NCBI RefSeq assembly: GCF_003594875.1
Contig: NZ_QZEY01000024.1
Location: 56,910-120,909 of the forward strand
Direction of reading: 5' to 3'
From: Bailinhaonella thermotolerans
GTDB lineage: Bacteria > Actinomycetota > Actinomycetes > Streptosporangiales > Streptosporangiaceae
DNA length: 64,000 nt
Shown here one piece after another: positions 15,427 to 24,360 of this stretch. The notes beneath the pieces are model-generated. The model was not told the DNA's origin and did no database searches. It saw only the letters and a program-made list of their open reading frames with translations. The position numbers were made by a program, and so were the translations under genes. Positions within the stretch are counted from its first letter, which is position 1; each line of letters begins with the position of its first letter.

Positions 15427-16284
15427 ATGGGCGGCGCGCGGCGGGTGGAGTTCGGCGCGGGCGAGGTCACGCTCGTCGGCGACCTGCGGGGACCTGAGGG
15501 CGCCGGGCTGCCGGGGCTCGTGCTGACCGGGCCGTTCACCGGGACGCGGGACCAGGTGACCGGCCTGTACGCCGAACGGCTCGCCGCGGCGGGATACGTC
15601 ACGCTGGCGTTCGACCACCGGAACTGGGGCGAGTCCGGCGGCCTGCCCCGGGGGCACGAGGACCCGGAGGGCAAGCTGGCCGACCTGCGCGCGGCGACGA
15701 CCTGGCTGCGCGAGCACCCGTCGGTGGACCCGGACCGCGTGGGCGTGGTGGGGATCTGCCTGGGCGGCGGCTACGCGCTGAAGGCCGCGGCCTTCGACCC
15801 GAGGCTGCGGGTGTTCGCGGGCATCGCGGGGGCCTACAACTCGCCCTACTCCATGCAGGCCGGCATGGGCCCCGAGGACTACCGGGCGACGCTCGCCGGC
15901 CTGGCGGACGCCGAGGGGGTCATGCCCGCCGTCGCGCGCGAGGGCGAGGCGGCGATGCCCGGCGACGAGCCCTACTCCTACTACGGGAGCACCACGTCGC
16001 CGCACTGGCGCGACGAGGTGACGCGGGCCTCGATCCGCGAGCTGCTGACCGTGGACCTGATGATCGGGGCGGACTTCCTGTCGCCGACCCCGGCGCTGAT
16101 CGTGCACGGCATCGTGGACCGGTTCTGCTCGCCCGAGGGGGCCGAGGAGGCGTACAAACGCCTGAGCGAGCCCAAGAAGATCGTCTGGCTGGACGCGACA
16201 CGGCACGTGGACCTGTACGACGCTGAGCCGTACGTCACGCAGGCGGTCGAGGCCACCGTGGAATTCCTGCGCGAGCATCTGTGA
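15427..16284 (+). CDS. Alpha/beta hydrolase, dienelactone-hydrolase-like
   Basis: A 285-residue cytoplasmic alpha/beta hydrolase. The nucleophile elbow reads GICLGGG, with Cys rather than Ser, as in dienelactone hydrolases. A probable acid residue is in HGIVDRFCSP and the catalytic histidine in DATRHVDLYD near the C-terminus. A mobile lid-like insertion rich in Met and Tyr lies at about 140-200. The substrate is unknown. ATG 15427 is preceded by GAGGAGGGG, which supports it over longer in-frame starts. It is 53 bp upstream of an SDR gene in the same direction, and the two may form a catabolic pair. Confidence 0.78.
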   Translation: MGGARRVEFGAGEVTLVGDLRGPEGAGLPGLVLTGPFTGTRDQVTGLYAERLAAAGYVTLAFDHRNWGESGGLPRGHEDPEGKLADLRAATTWLREHPSVDPDRVGVVGICLGGGYALKAAAFDPRLRVFAGIAGAYNSPYSMQAGMGPEDYRATLAGLADAEGVMPAVAREGEAAMPGDEPYSYYGSTTSPHWRDEVTRASIRELLTVDLMIGADFLSPTPALIVHGIVDRFCSPEGAEEAYKRLSEPKKIVWLDATRHVDLYDAEPYVTQAVEATVEFLREHL

Positions 16285-16337
16285 GCCCCGCGCGAGCGGG
16301 TAGGGGGAACCCTCCGCGACCAGACGGGAGTCCCCCC

Positions 16338-17174
16338 ATGCAGGGCAAGACGTGCATCGTGACCGGCGCGACCTCGGGGATCGGCAAGGAGATGGCACGC
16401 GAGTTCGTCCGCCGCGGCGCGCGGGTCGTCATCGTCTGCCGGAACCCCGACAAGGGCGGCAAGACGCTCGCCGAGATCGGCGGCGGCGAGATGGTCGTCG
16501 CCGACCTGTCGGTGCTCTCGGAGACCCGCGCGGCCGCGCACCGCATCCTCGCCGAGCACGACCGGATCGACGTGCTCATGAACAACGCGGGCGTCCACAC
16601 CCGGGCCGCCGAGACCAGCCGCGAGGGCTTCGACCTCATGGTGGCCACCAACCACCTGTCGCCGTTCCTGTTCACCGACCTCCTGCTGCCGCTGGTACGG
16701 CGGGCGGCGGGCCGCGTGGTGGCCACGGCGTCGGAGGCGCACCGCTGGGCCGACCGCCTCGACCTCGACCGCTTCGCCGAGCCGTCGGGCTACGGGCCGC
16801 TGGGCGCGACCCGGGTCTACGGGCGCTCCAAGCTGATGAACATCCTGACCACCGAGGAACTGGGCCGCCGCCTGGCGGGCACCGGCGCGACCGCCAACTC
16901 CTTCTGCCCCGGCGCGGTCGCCACCGCCCTGTTCCCCGACCCGCTCCTGCTCCGCCTGGCGTCCCTGGCCGCGCGCACCCCGCTGGTGCGCACCCCCGAG
17001 GAGGGGGCCCGCATGGGCGTGCGCCTGGCCACCGACCCCAAGCTGGCCCACGTCACAGGGAGGTTCTTCACGTCCACGCCCGCAGCGAGGCTCCTGCCCA
17101 GGGCCGGCGGACGAGGCGACGAACGCCTCGCCCGCGCCCTCTGGTCCCGCACCGCGGCCCTGGTGGGCCTCTGA
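16338..17174 (+). CDS. SDR family oxidoreductase (retinol-dehydrogenase-like)
   Basis: A 278-residue short-chain dehydrogenase. TGATSGIG binds the cofactor, NNAG stabilises the fold, and the catalytic Y-G-R-S-K motif is intact (VYGRSKLMN). The sequence VVATASEAHRWADRLDL and the C-terminal half are typical of the retinol dehydrogenase/WW-domain oxidoreductase group, which usually prefers NADP(H) and lipophilic carbonyls. ATG 16338 is preceded by GGGAG. It follows the dienelactone-hydrolase-like gene by 53 bp and converges with the amine oxidase gene, whose stop is only 12 bp away. Confidence 0.86.
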   Translation: MQGKTCIVTGATSGIGKEMAREFVRRGARVVIVCRNPDKGGKTLAEIGGGEMVVADLSVLSETRAAAHRILAEHDRIDVLMNNAGVHTRAAETSREGFDLMVATNHLSPFLFTDLLLPLVRRAAGRVVATASEAHRWADRLDLDRFAEPSGYGPLGATRVYGRSKLMNILTTEELGRRLAGTGATANSFCPGAVATALFPDPLLLRLASLAARTPLVRTPEEGARMGVRLATDPKLAHVTGRFFTSTPAARLLPRAGGRGDERLARALWSRTAALVGL

Positions 17175-17186
17175 CGGACCCCGGGC

Positions 17187-18581
17187 TCAGGAGTCGAAGC
17201 CCAGCCCCAGGGCGTCGAGGGTCTTGAGCCAGGGGTTGCGGCGGCCCTGGGCGGCGTCGGCGCGGGCCAGGGACCAGCGGGTGAGCTGGACGACCGCGGA
17301 GCGGGCCGGTTCCGGCGGGAACGGGATGGGCAGGGTGCGGACCATCTTGAGGGACGTGCGCTCGGTGCGCTCCCCCTCCAGCAGGTCGAGCATGACGTTC
17401 GCGCCGAACCGGGTCGCCCCGACGCCGAGCCCGGTGTACCCCGCGGCGTACGCCAGGCGCCCGCCGTACGCCGTGCCGAAGAACCCGGAGAAGCGGCTGC
17501 AGGTGTCGATCACGCCGCCCCACGCGTGGGTGAACCGCACGTGGGCGAGCGTGGGGAACGTGTCGTAGAAGTGCCCGGCCAGCTTGACGAACGTCTCCTG
17601 GCGGTAGTCGTAGCGGGGCCTGACGAGGCCGCCGTTGTAGTAGACCGCGTCGTACCCGCCCCACAGGATCCGGTTGTCGGAGCTGAGCCGGTAGTAGTGG
17701 AACTGGTTGGCCGAGTCCCCGACCCCCTGCCGGTTGTGCCAGCCGATCGAGGCGAGCTGGTCCGGGGTGAGCGGCTCGGTCATCATCGCGTAGTCGTACA
17801 CGGGCACCACGAAGTGCCCGAGCCGGCGCAGCAGCGGCGGGAACGCGCCGGTCCCCAGCGCCACCCGCCGGGCCCGCACGCCGCCGTGCTTCGTGCCCAG
17901 CACCAGCGCCGGGCCGTGCCGCCGCAGCGACCGCACCGGCGTGTGCTCGTGGACGCGCACGCCCAGCCGCAGGCAGGCCGCCTTCAGCCCCCACGCCAGC
18001 CGCGCGGGGTCGACCAGCGCGACGTCCCCGAGCTCCCACACCCCGCCCAGGTACGTCGGAGAGTCCAGCTCGGCGCGCACGGCGTCGCGGTCGAGCAGCA
18101 CCACGTCGGCGCCCAGCGCGGCGGCGGCGTCGGCCTCCTCGGCGAGCCCGGCGAGCTGCCACTCCTCGGTGGCGACGTGCAGCTCGCCGGTTCGCTGGAA
18201 CCCGCACTCGATCCCGTGCCGGGACACCGCGTCCTCGATCTCGTCGAGGTTCTCGCGGCCGAGCCGGAGCAGGGTGTCGATCTCGCCGGGCCACCGCTCC
18301 AGGCCGTTCGAGAGCCCGTGGGTGAGGCTGGCCGCGCAGAAGCCGCCGTTGCGGCCCGAGGCGGCCCAGCCGATCCTCCCGCCCTCCAGCAGCACGACGT
18401 CCAGCGAGGGGTCGCGCTCCTTGGCCATGAGCGCGGTCCACAGCCCGCTGAACCCGCCGCCCACGACTGCCAGGTCCGCCTCGACCCGCCCGACCAGCGC
18501 CGGCTCGGGTTCCGGGGCGGCCGGGGAGTCCAGCCAGTACGGCGTGTGCGCGGCGTCGGCGATCGCCTTGATGGGATCCAC
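17187..18581 (-). CDS. FAD-dependent amine oxidoreductase (PuuB/OrdL-like)
   Basis: A 464-residue DAO-superfamily flavoprotein. The dinucleotide-binding motif VVGGGFSGLWTALMAKE is near residue 40, followed by the conserved GGRIGWAASGRNGGFC. Its C-terminal half has ILWGGYDAVYYNG and the FAD-closing segment YTGLGVGATRFGAN. In the polyamine ABC operon it probably oxidises putrescine or gamma-glutamylputrescine, releasing an aminoaldehyde, ammonia and peroxide. The aldehyde would be taken by the dehydrogenase encoded upstream. GTG start at 18581. No glutamate-putrescine ligase (PuuA) is nearby, so direct putrescine oxidation is possible. Confidence 0.83.
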   Translation of the reverse strand: MDPIKAIADAAHTPYWLDSPAAPEPEPALVGRVEADLAVVGGGFSGLWTALMAKERDPSLDVVLLEGGRIGWAASGRNGGFCAASLTHGLSNGLERWPGEIDTLLRLGRENLDEIEDAVSRHGIECGFQRTGELHVATEEWQLAGLAEEADAAAALGADVVLLDRDAVRAELDSPTYLGGVWELGDVALVDPARLAWGLKAACLRLGVRVHEHTPVRSLRRHGPALVLGTKHGGVRARRVALGTGAFPPLLRRLGHFVVPVYDYAMMTEPLTPDQLASIGWHNRQGVGDSANQFHYYRLSSDNRILWGGYDAVYYNGGLVRPRYDYRQETFVKLAGHFYDTFPTLAHVRFTHAWGGVIDTCSRFSGFFGTAYGGRLAYAAGYTGLGVGATRFGANVMLDLLEGERTERTSLKMVRTLPIPFPPEPARSAVVQLTRWSLARADAAQGRRNPWLKTLDALGLGFDS

Positions 18582-18635
18582 GTGTTCCAGGTCCTCCCGA
18601 TTGGTGCGGTGCGGCGGCGACGGTCCCGGGGCGGG

Positions 18636-19481
18636 TCAGCCCCGCCGGCGGGCGCCGACCGCGTTGACGACGGCGAGGGCCGCGCCGACCGCGAAGATCA
18701 AGGTGCCCATCACGTTGACCTGCGGAGGGATGCCCAGCCGGCTCGCGCTCCACACCCACAGGGGGAACGTCTCGACCGGCCCGTTGACGAAGGTGGAGAT
18801 GATGAAGTCGTCCACCGACAACGCGAACGCCAGCAGCGCGCCCGCGGTCACCGCGGGCAGGATGCTCGGGAAGGTGACCAGCCGGAACGTCTCCCACCGG
18901 CTCGCCCCGAGGTCCTGCGCGGCCTCCTCCAGCGACCGGTCGAGCGTGAGCACGCGCGCCCGCACGGTCACCGCGACGAACGACACCGAGAACATCACGT
19001 GCGCGATCACGAGCGTGACGCGGCCGAGCGGGATGCCGGTCATCAGGAACATCGACAGCAGCGACGTGCCCATGATGATCTCCGGGCAGGAGATCGCCGC
19101 GAACATGATCAGGTTGGTCAGCCCCTGCCCCCGGAACCGGTACCGGCCCAGGGCCAGCCCGATCATCATGCCCAGCGCCGTCGCGATCACCGCCGTCAGC
19201 ACCGCGATGACCAGCGAGTTCACGAATCCGGCGCTGAGCCCGGGGATCTCGAACAGCCGGCCGTACCACTGGAGGGTGAACCCCTCCCAGGTGAAGTTGG
19301 TCCGGCTCCTGGTGTCGTTGAAGCCGAACAGCACCATGACCGCGATCGGCAGCAGCAGCCAGGCGATCACGATCCAGCCGTAGGCCGTGAGCAGCCGGTC
19401 GCCGAGCCGGCGGCGGCCCGGGCGCGCCGGGGACACGGGGGCGGAGGCGGGGGCGGGCCGGTCGATCGCGGGGGCCGTCAT
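18636..19481 (-). CDS. potC: Polyamine ABC transporter permease, PotC-like
   Basis: A 281-residue inner membrane permease with six predicted spans after a Pro/Ala-rich cytoplasmic start. The EAA loop (EEAAQDLGASRWETFRLVTFPSILPA) that docks on the ATPase is intact. SVDDFIISTFVNGP, with the sequence around GTSLLSMF, is characteristic of PotC/PotI/YdcV permeases for spermidine and putrescine. ATG 19481 overlaps the upstream permease stop by 4 bp (ATGA), indicating translational coupling. The C-terminus ends in a basic RRRG. It is followed by the amine oxidase gene after 54 bp. Confidence 0.9.
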   Translation of the reverse strand: MTAPAIDRPAPASAPVSPARPGRRRLGDRLLTAYGWIVIAWLLLPIAVMVLFGFNDTRSRTNFTWEGFTLQWYGRLFEIPGLSAGFVNSLVIAVLTAVIATALGMMIGLALGRYRFRGQGLTNLIMFAAISCPEIIMGTSLLSMFLMTGIPLGRVTLVIAHVMFSVSFVAVTVRARVLTLDRSLEEAAQDLGASRWETFRLVTFPSILPAVTAGALLAFALSVDDFIISTFVNGPVETFPLWVWSASRLGIPPQVNVMGTLIFAVGAALAVVNAVGARRRG

Positions 19482-20338
19482 CGCGCCGCCACCTCCAGGA
19501 CGTCCTCGGTGCCCAGCGCCCTGGCGTACGAGAAGATGCCGAGCAGCATGAGCGCCATCAGGATGAACGACAACGAGGCGCCCATGGGGTACTCCGACGC
19601 CCGGAACTGGTTGTAGATCACGTTGCCGATCATGGTGTTGTCCACGCCGCCGAGCACCGACGCGTTGACGAAGTCCGAGGCGGCCGGGACGCCGGTCATC
19701 AGCACCCCCGCGAAGACCCCCGGCAGCGCCAGCGGGAACACCACGCGCAGGAACGCCTGCGTCCGCGAGGCGTACAGGTCGTAGGCGGCCTCGATCACTC
19801 GCGGGTCGATGCGCTCCAGCGCCACGTAGATCGGCAGCACCATGAACGGCAGGAAGTTGTACGTCAGGCCCGCGATCACCGCGAAGTCCGTGGCGAGCAC
19901 GTGGAACCCCTGCGGCAGCACGCCCGCGTCCTTCAGCGGCCCGAGCAGCACGCCCTCGTCGGTGAGCAGGAACTTCCACGAGATCGTGCGGATGACGAAG
20001 GACACGAAGAACGGCAGCAGGATCAGGAACAGGTAGCTGCTCTTGCGCCGTCCCCCCTTGAACGCGATCCAGTACGCCAGGGGGAACCCGATCACGATCG
20101 CGGCGGCCGTCGTGGCCAGGCCGTACAGCAGCGACCTGACCAGGGGCTCCCAGTGGAGGGTCACGGCGTCCACGTAGTTCTGCAGCCGGAACGTCTGCCG
20201 GAAGCCCTCGACCAGGTTGCCCTCCTGCGTGGACAGGGAGAGCATCGCCAGCAGCGGCACCGCGAAGAAGACCGTCAGCCACAGCCCCCCGGGCAGCACG
20301 AGCAGGTACGGCGCGAGCGCCGCGCGGACCCGTCGCAC
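19478..20338 (-). CDS. potB: Polyamine ABC transporter permease, PotB-like
   Basis: A 286-residue permease with six spans. The EAA loop reads VIEAAYDLYASRTQAFLRVVFPLALPGV, and the preceding LPFMVLPIYVALERID is typical for PotB/PotH. The first span LVLPGGLWLTVFFAVPLLAML follows the family pattern. It pairs with PotC to form the membrane channel of the importer. The GTG start at 20338 follows the binding-protein stop after 1 bp, and its own stop overlaps the next gene by 4 bp, so the operon is tightly coupled. Confidence 0.9.
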   Translation of the reverse strand: MRRVRAALAPYLLVLPGGLWLTVFFAVPLLAMLSLSTQEGNLVEGFRQTFRLQNYVDAVTLHWEPLVRSLLYGLATTAAAIVIGFPLAYWIAFKGGRRKSSYLFLILLPFFVSFVIRTISWKFLLTDEGVLLGPLKDAGVLPQGFHVLATDFAVIAGLTYNFLPFMVLPIYVALERIDPRVIEAAYDLYASRTQAFLRVVFPLALPGVFAGVLMTGVPAASDFVNASVLGGVDNTMIGNVIYNQFRASEYPMGASLSFILMALMLLGIFSYARALGTEDVLEVAAR

Positions 20339-20339
20339 G

Positions 20340-21581
20340 TCAGCCCTCGACGACCGGGACGAAGACGGAGCGGAACTCCTTCTCCTCGGCGGGGGTCAGG
20401 TTGCGGTAGCCGCGGAACCTGGCCAGGTCCTCGGCGGTCGGGAAGACCAGGGGGCTTTGGACCATCTTCTCCAGATGGGCCTTCTCCTCGCCCTTCGCCT
20501 CGGCCGCGTGCGCCTTGACGACGTCCTTCAGCCCGTCCCAGGGAGCGATGTACTGGATGTACTCCAGCAGCTCGGCGGCGTTCTGGGGCTGGTAGAGCCA
20601 GTCCATGAAGGTGATCGCGTCCACCGGGTTGGCCGCGCCCTTGGGGATGAGCATGTTGTCGGTCCAGATCGTGGCGCCCTCGGCGGGCACGACGAACCGC
20701 AGGTCCTTGTTGCCCTTCAGGACCTCCTGGAAGGCGTCGCCCGACCAGGCCATGCACGCCCACACCTCGCCCTTGGCCACGGCGGTGATGTAGTCCTGCT
20801 CGTAGTACTTGCGGACGACGCCTTTGTCGCGCTGCTCCTGGAGACGCTCCCCGGCCTTCTTCCAGTCGGCGGGGGTGGACCTCTCCGGGTCCACGCCGCC
20901 CAGGAACATGCCGAAGTTACCCAGCTCCTGCGGGTCGGACATCATGCCGACCTTGCCCTTGAGCCGCGGGTCCCACAGGTCGGCGATCTTGGTGATCTCC
21001 CAGTCCACGTACTTGGTGTTGTACGCGATCCCGGTGACGCCCGAGGTGTACGGCACCGAGTAGACGTTGCCCTCGTCGTACGACCGCCTCTGGTACTGCG
21101 GGCCGGCGTTCTTGAGGAAGTTCGGCAGCTTGGAGTGGTCCAGCGGGGTGAGGTAGCCGAGCGCCTTGAGCTTGCCGAACTCGACGCCGTTGGTGATCAC
21201 GATGATGTCGTAGCCGATGCTCTGCCCGCTGCGGAGCTGCGGCTCGACCTTGCCGAAGAACGACGGGTTGTCCTCGATGACCTCCTTGTAGGTCACCGTG
21301 ATCCCGCTCTCCTTGGCGAACCGGTCGAGCAGCGGGTAGCTCTTGCCCTCGGCCTCCATGTAGTAGGCCCAGTTCGCGAAGTCGAGCCTGCCGTTCTTCA
21401 CCTTGCCCGCCCAGAACCGCTCGACCTCGGACTTCCCGGCCGGCGGGGCCTTCTTGCCCTCGACGCCGCAGGCGGACAGCGCGAGCCCGGCGGCGGCCAG
21501 CCCGGTCAGCCGGAACACGTCGCGCCTGCGGGGCCGGGTCAGTCCGCGGAGAAGGGCGGGGTCGGGAGACGTAGCGTCCAT
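20340..21581 (-). CDS. potD: Polyamine ABC transporter substrate-binding lipoprotein, PotD-like
   Basis: A 413-residue exported binding protein. The N-terminus has RRRDVFRLTGLAAAG and a lipobox LSAC, fitting Tat-type export followed by lipidation. The mature protein has the type 2 periplasmic-binding fold of PotD/PotF: LDFANWAYYM, then YDIIVITNGVEF and the substrate-pocket aspartate and tryptophan region MAWSGDAFQ. Acidic residues in the pocket would bind polyamine amino groups; ligand (putrescine or spermidine) is not resolved. It lies second in the operon, 4 bp after the ATPase gene. Confidence 0.9.
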   Translation of the reverse strand: MDATSPDPALLRGLTRPRRRDVFRLTGLAAAGLALSACGVEGKKAPPAGKSEVERFWAGKVKNGRLDFANWAYYMEAEGKSYPLLDRFAKESGITVTYKEVIEDNPSFFGKVEPQLRSGQSIGYDIIVITNGVEFGKLKALGYLTPLDHSKLPNFLKNAGPQYQRRSYDEGNVYSVPYTSGVTGIAYNTKYVDWEITKIADLWDPRLKGKVGMMSDPQELGNFGMFLGGVDPERSTPADWKKAGERLQEQRDKGVVRKYYEQDYITAVAKGEVWACMAWSGDAFQEVLKGNKDLRFVVPAEGATIWTDNMLIPKGAANPVDAITFMDWLYQPQNAAELLEYIQYIAPWDGLKDVVKAHAAEAKGEEKAHLEKMVQSPLVFPTAEDLARFRGYRNLTPAEEKEFRSVFVPVVEG

Positions 21582-21585
21582 GGGT

Positions 21586-22704
21586 TCAGCTCCCCATCGC
21601 GTAGGAGTGCCGCGGCTGCCACGACAGCCAGACCGGGTCGCCCCGCTCGGCCGAGCTGTCGGAGGAGTGCGCGTTCTGCTGGAAGACGGTCACCTCTGCC
21701 CCGTTGCCCAGGGTGACCGCGTAACTGTAGGAGGTGCCGAGGTAGACGACCTCGGCCACGGTCCCCCGCACCTTGCTCACGTCCCCGCCGGGTTCCTCCG
21801 CGGTGATGACGATCTTCTCGGGGCGCACGGTGAGGTCGATCGTGTCGCCCTCCGCCGGCTTCCCCTCGACCGGCACGAGCACCCGGTCCCCGGGCCCCGG
21901 CCGCAGTACGGCGAGGCCGTCCGCGATCCGGTCCACGACCCCGCTGAACAGGTTCGACGTGCCGATGAACCCCGCCACGAACCTGGTGGCGGGACGTTCG
22001 TACACCTCGCGCGGCGGTGCGAGCTGCTCCACGAGCCCGTCGTTCATCACCGCGATCCGGTCGCTCATCGTCAGGGCCTCGCCCTGGTCGTGCGTGACGT
22101 ACACGAACGTGATGCCGACCTCGCGCTGGATGCGCTTGAGCTCGATCTGCATCGCCTGGCGCAGCTTGAGGTCCAGCGCGCCCAGCGGCTCGTCGAGCAG
22201 CAGCGCGCGCGGCCGGTTGACCAGCGCGCGGGCCAGCGCGACCCGCTGCTGCTGGCCGCCGGACAGCTCGCGCGGGCGGCGCTTCTCCCGGCCCGCGAGA
22301 TCGACGATCTCCAGCATCTCGCGGACGCGCCGGTCGAGCTCGTCCCTGTCCACCCCGCGCCGCCGCAGCCCGAACGCGACGTTCTCGTACACGCTCATGT
22401 GCGGGAACAGGGCGTAGGACTGGAACACCATGTTCACGTCGCGCTTGGCCGGCGGCACGTCGGTGACGTCCTGGCCGTGCAGGCGGACGACGCCCCGCGT
22501 GGGTTCCTCGAACCCGGCGATCATCCGCATGGTGGTGGTCTTGCCGCACCCGGAGGGGCCGAGGAGGGAGAAGAACTCCCCCTCCTCGATCGCGAGGTCC
22601 ACCCCGCGCACCGCCCGGACCACCTCTCCGTGGCCGGAGTACTCCTTCACGACCCCCGTAAGCTCGATCGCGGGCGTTCCCCCAGCCCGGAGCGCATCTG
22701 CCAT
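21586..22704 (-). CDS. potA: Polyamine ABC transporter ATP-binding protein, PotA-like
   Basis: A 372-residue ATPase. Walker A GPSGCGKTT, the Q-loop FQSYALFPHMSV, the signature LSGGQQQRVALARAL, Walker B ALLLDEPLGALD and the H-loop THDQ are all intact. The C-terminal TOBE domain (about 285-370) is the regulatory part usual in PotA proteins. It powers polyamine uptake with the two downstream permeases and the binding protein. ATG at 22704 lies 3 bp after the aldehyde dehydrogenase stop, which places uptake and catabolism genes in one transcript. Confidence 0.93.
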   Translation of the reverse strand: MADALRAGGTPAIELTGVVKEYSGHGEVVRAVRGVDLAIEEGEFFSLLGPSGCGKTTTMRMIAGFEEPTRGVVRLHGQDVTDVPPAKRDVNMVFQSYALFPHMSVYENVAFGLRRRGVDRDELDRRVREMLEIVDLAGREKRRPRELSGGQQQRVALARALVNRPRALLLDEPLGALDLKLRQAMQIELKRIQREVGITFVYVTHDQGEALTMSDRIAVMNDGLVEQLAPPREVYERPATRFVAGFIGTSNLFSGVVDRIADGLAVLRPGPGDRVLVPVEGKPAEGDTIDLTVRPEKIVITAEEPGGDVSKVRGTVAEVVYLGTSYSYAVTLGNGAEVTVFQQNAHSSDSSAERGDPVWLSWQPRHSYAMGS

Positions 22705-22707
22705 CTA

Positions 22708-24141
22708 TCAGTCTCCGATGTAGTGCATCACGTGCTTGATCCGGGTGTAGTCCTCAAGGCCGTACATCGACAGGTCCTTGCCGTAGCCCGAGTGGCGGAA
22801 GCCGCCGTGGGGCATCTCCGAGACGAACGGGATGTGGGTGTTCACCCAGACCGCCCCGAAGTCCAGGCGCTTGGTCATGCGCATGGCCCGCTTGTGGTCG
22901 TTGGTCCACACGCTGGCCGACAGGCCGTACTTCACGTCGTTGGCCCAGCGCACGGCCTCGTCCTCGTCGGAGAACCGCTGCACGGTGATGACCGGGCCGA
23001 AGATCTCGTTCTGCACCATCTCGTCGTCCTGCCGCAGCCCGGCCACGACGGTCGGCGCGAACAGGTACCCGCGGTCGCCGATCTGCTCGCCGCCGGCCAG
23101 CACCTCGGCGTGGCCGGGGGTGCGCTCGATGAAGCCCTTCACCCGCGCGAGCTGGTTGGCGTTGTTCACCGGCCCGAAGTCGGCGTCCTCGACGTCCAGC
23201 CCGCCGACCTTGGTGTTCTTGGCCGCCTCGACGAGCGCGGCGGTGAAGTCGTCGGCGATGCGCGGCCCGGCGAGCACGCGGCAGGCGGCGGTGCAGTCCT
23301 GGCCGGCGTTGAAGTAGCCCGCCCCGGCGATCGCCTGCGCGGCGGCCTCGGGGTCGGCGTCGTCGAAGACCACGACCGGGGCCTTGCCGCCCAGCTCCAG
23401 GTGGACGCGCTTGAGGTCCTCGGCGGCGGCCTTGGCCACCTCCATGCCGGCGCGGACCGAGCCGGTGATCGCCACCATCTGCGGCGTCGGGTGGCGGACC
23501 AGGTTCGCGCCGGTCTCGCGGTCGCCGCAGATCACGTTCAGCACGCCGGGGGGCAGGAACTCCGCGGCGATCTCGGCGAGCAGCAGCGTGGACGCCGGCG
23601 TGGTGTCGGACGGCTTCAGCACGACGGTGTTGCCGGCCGCGAGCGCCGGGGCGATCTTCCAGATCGCCATCATCATCGGGTAGTTCCACGGCGTGACCTG
23701 CCCGACGACGCCGATCGGCTCCCGGCGGACGCTGGAGGTGTGGTCGGCCATGTACTCGCCGGTGGACTTGCCCTCCAGGATCCGCGCGGCCCCGGCGAAG
23801 AAGCGGATGTTGTCCACCATCGGCGGCACTTCTTCGCTCATGGTCAGGGCGACGGGCTTGCCGGTGTTCCGGCACTCCGCGTCCACCAGCTCCTGGGCCC
23901 GCGCCTCCACGGCGTCGGCGAACCGGAGCAGCGCGACGCTGCGTTCCTGCGGGGTCGCGTCGCGCCAGCCCTCGAAGGCGGCGGCCGCGGCGGAGTAGGC
24001 GGCGTCGATGTCCTCCGGGCCGGAAACCGGCGCCTGGGCGTACGCCTCCCCCGTGCTCGGATCAATGACGTCGGAGGTCCGTCCGCTCTTGGCGTCGACG
24101 TACTCCCCGTTCACGAAGTTCTGCAGACGGCTCGTGGTCAC
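22708..24141 (-). CDS. Aminobutyraldehyde dehydrogenase (PatD/PuuC-like)
   Basis: A 477-residue NAD(P)-dependent aldehyde dehydrogenase. The catalytic cysteine is in FNAGQDCTAACR and the general-base glutamate in LELGGKAP. GQVTPWNYPMMMAIWKIAPAL is close to gamma-aminobutyraldehyde and betaine aldehyde dehydrogenases. It should oxidise 4-aminobutanal to GABA downstream of the amine oxidase. GTG 24141 has a strong GGGAGG upstream, so I reject the longer frame to 24195. It is the first gene of the polyamine operon and is divergent from the Lrp-type regulator. Confidence 0.9.
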   Translation of the reverse strand: MTTSRLQNFVNGEYVDAKSGRTSDVIDPSTGEAYAQAPVSGPEDIDAAYSAAAAAFEGWRDATPQERSVALLRFADAVEARAQELVDAECRNTGKPVALTMSEEVPPMVDNIRFFAGAARILEGKSTGEYMADHTSSVRREPIGVVGQVTPWNYPMMMAIWKIAPALAAGNTVVLKPSDTTPASTLLLAEIAAEFLPPGVLNVICGDRETGANLVRHPTPQMVAITGSVRAGMEVAKAAAEDLKRVHLELGGKAPVVVFDDADPEAAAQAIAGAGYFNAGQDCTAACRVLAGPRIADDFTAALVEAAKNTKVGGLDVEDADFGPVNNANQLARVKGFIERTPGHAEVLAGGEQIGDRGYLFAPTVVAGLRQDDEMVQNEIFGPVITVQRFSDEDEAVRWANDVKYGLSASVWTNDHKRAMRMTKRLDFGAVWVNTHIPFVSEMPHGGFRHSGYGKDLSMYGLEDYTRIKHVMHYIGD

Positions 24142-24207
24142 CGTTGACCTCCCTTGAGGCGTGCGGGTCACGGCGACTGTGACAGAGCAGCGCAAACCTG
24201 GACAAGG

Positions 24208-24243
24208 GATTTCGTGGCGAAGATATCAAATTGCTACGAAATC
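24208..24243. promoter_or_regulatory. Candidate Lrp-type operator between regulator and polyamine operon
   Basis: GATTTCGT (24208-24215) and ACGAAATC (24236-24243) form a perfect 8-bp inverted repeat around an AT-rich centre. The repeat sits in the only AT-rich stretch of the 219-bp divergent intergenic region. A TTGACA hexamer (24246-24251) lies beside it on the plus strand. Confidence 0.45.
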
Positions 24244-24360
24244 GCTTGACATGACGGCAATAACTGACACGATGTCGCAGCAGTGAGACCGGTTAAGCCA
24301 CGCCGGGCACCACTCCCGGTCAGCCCGGGAAGGATCGGGGCCAGGGCGTCGGGAGGGGAG

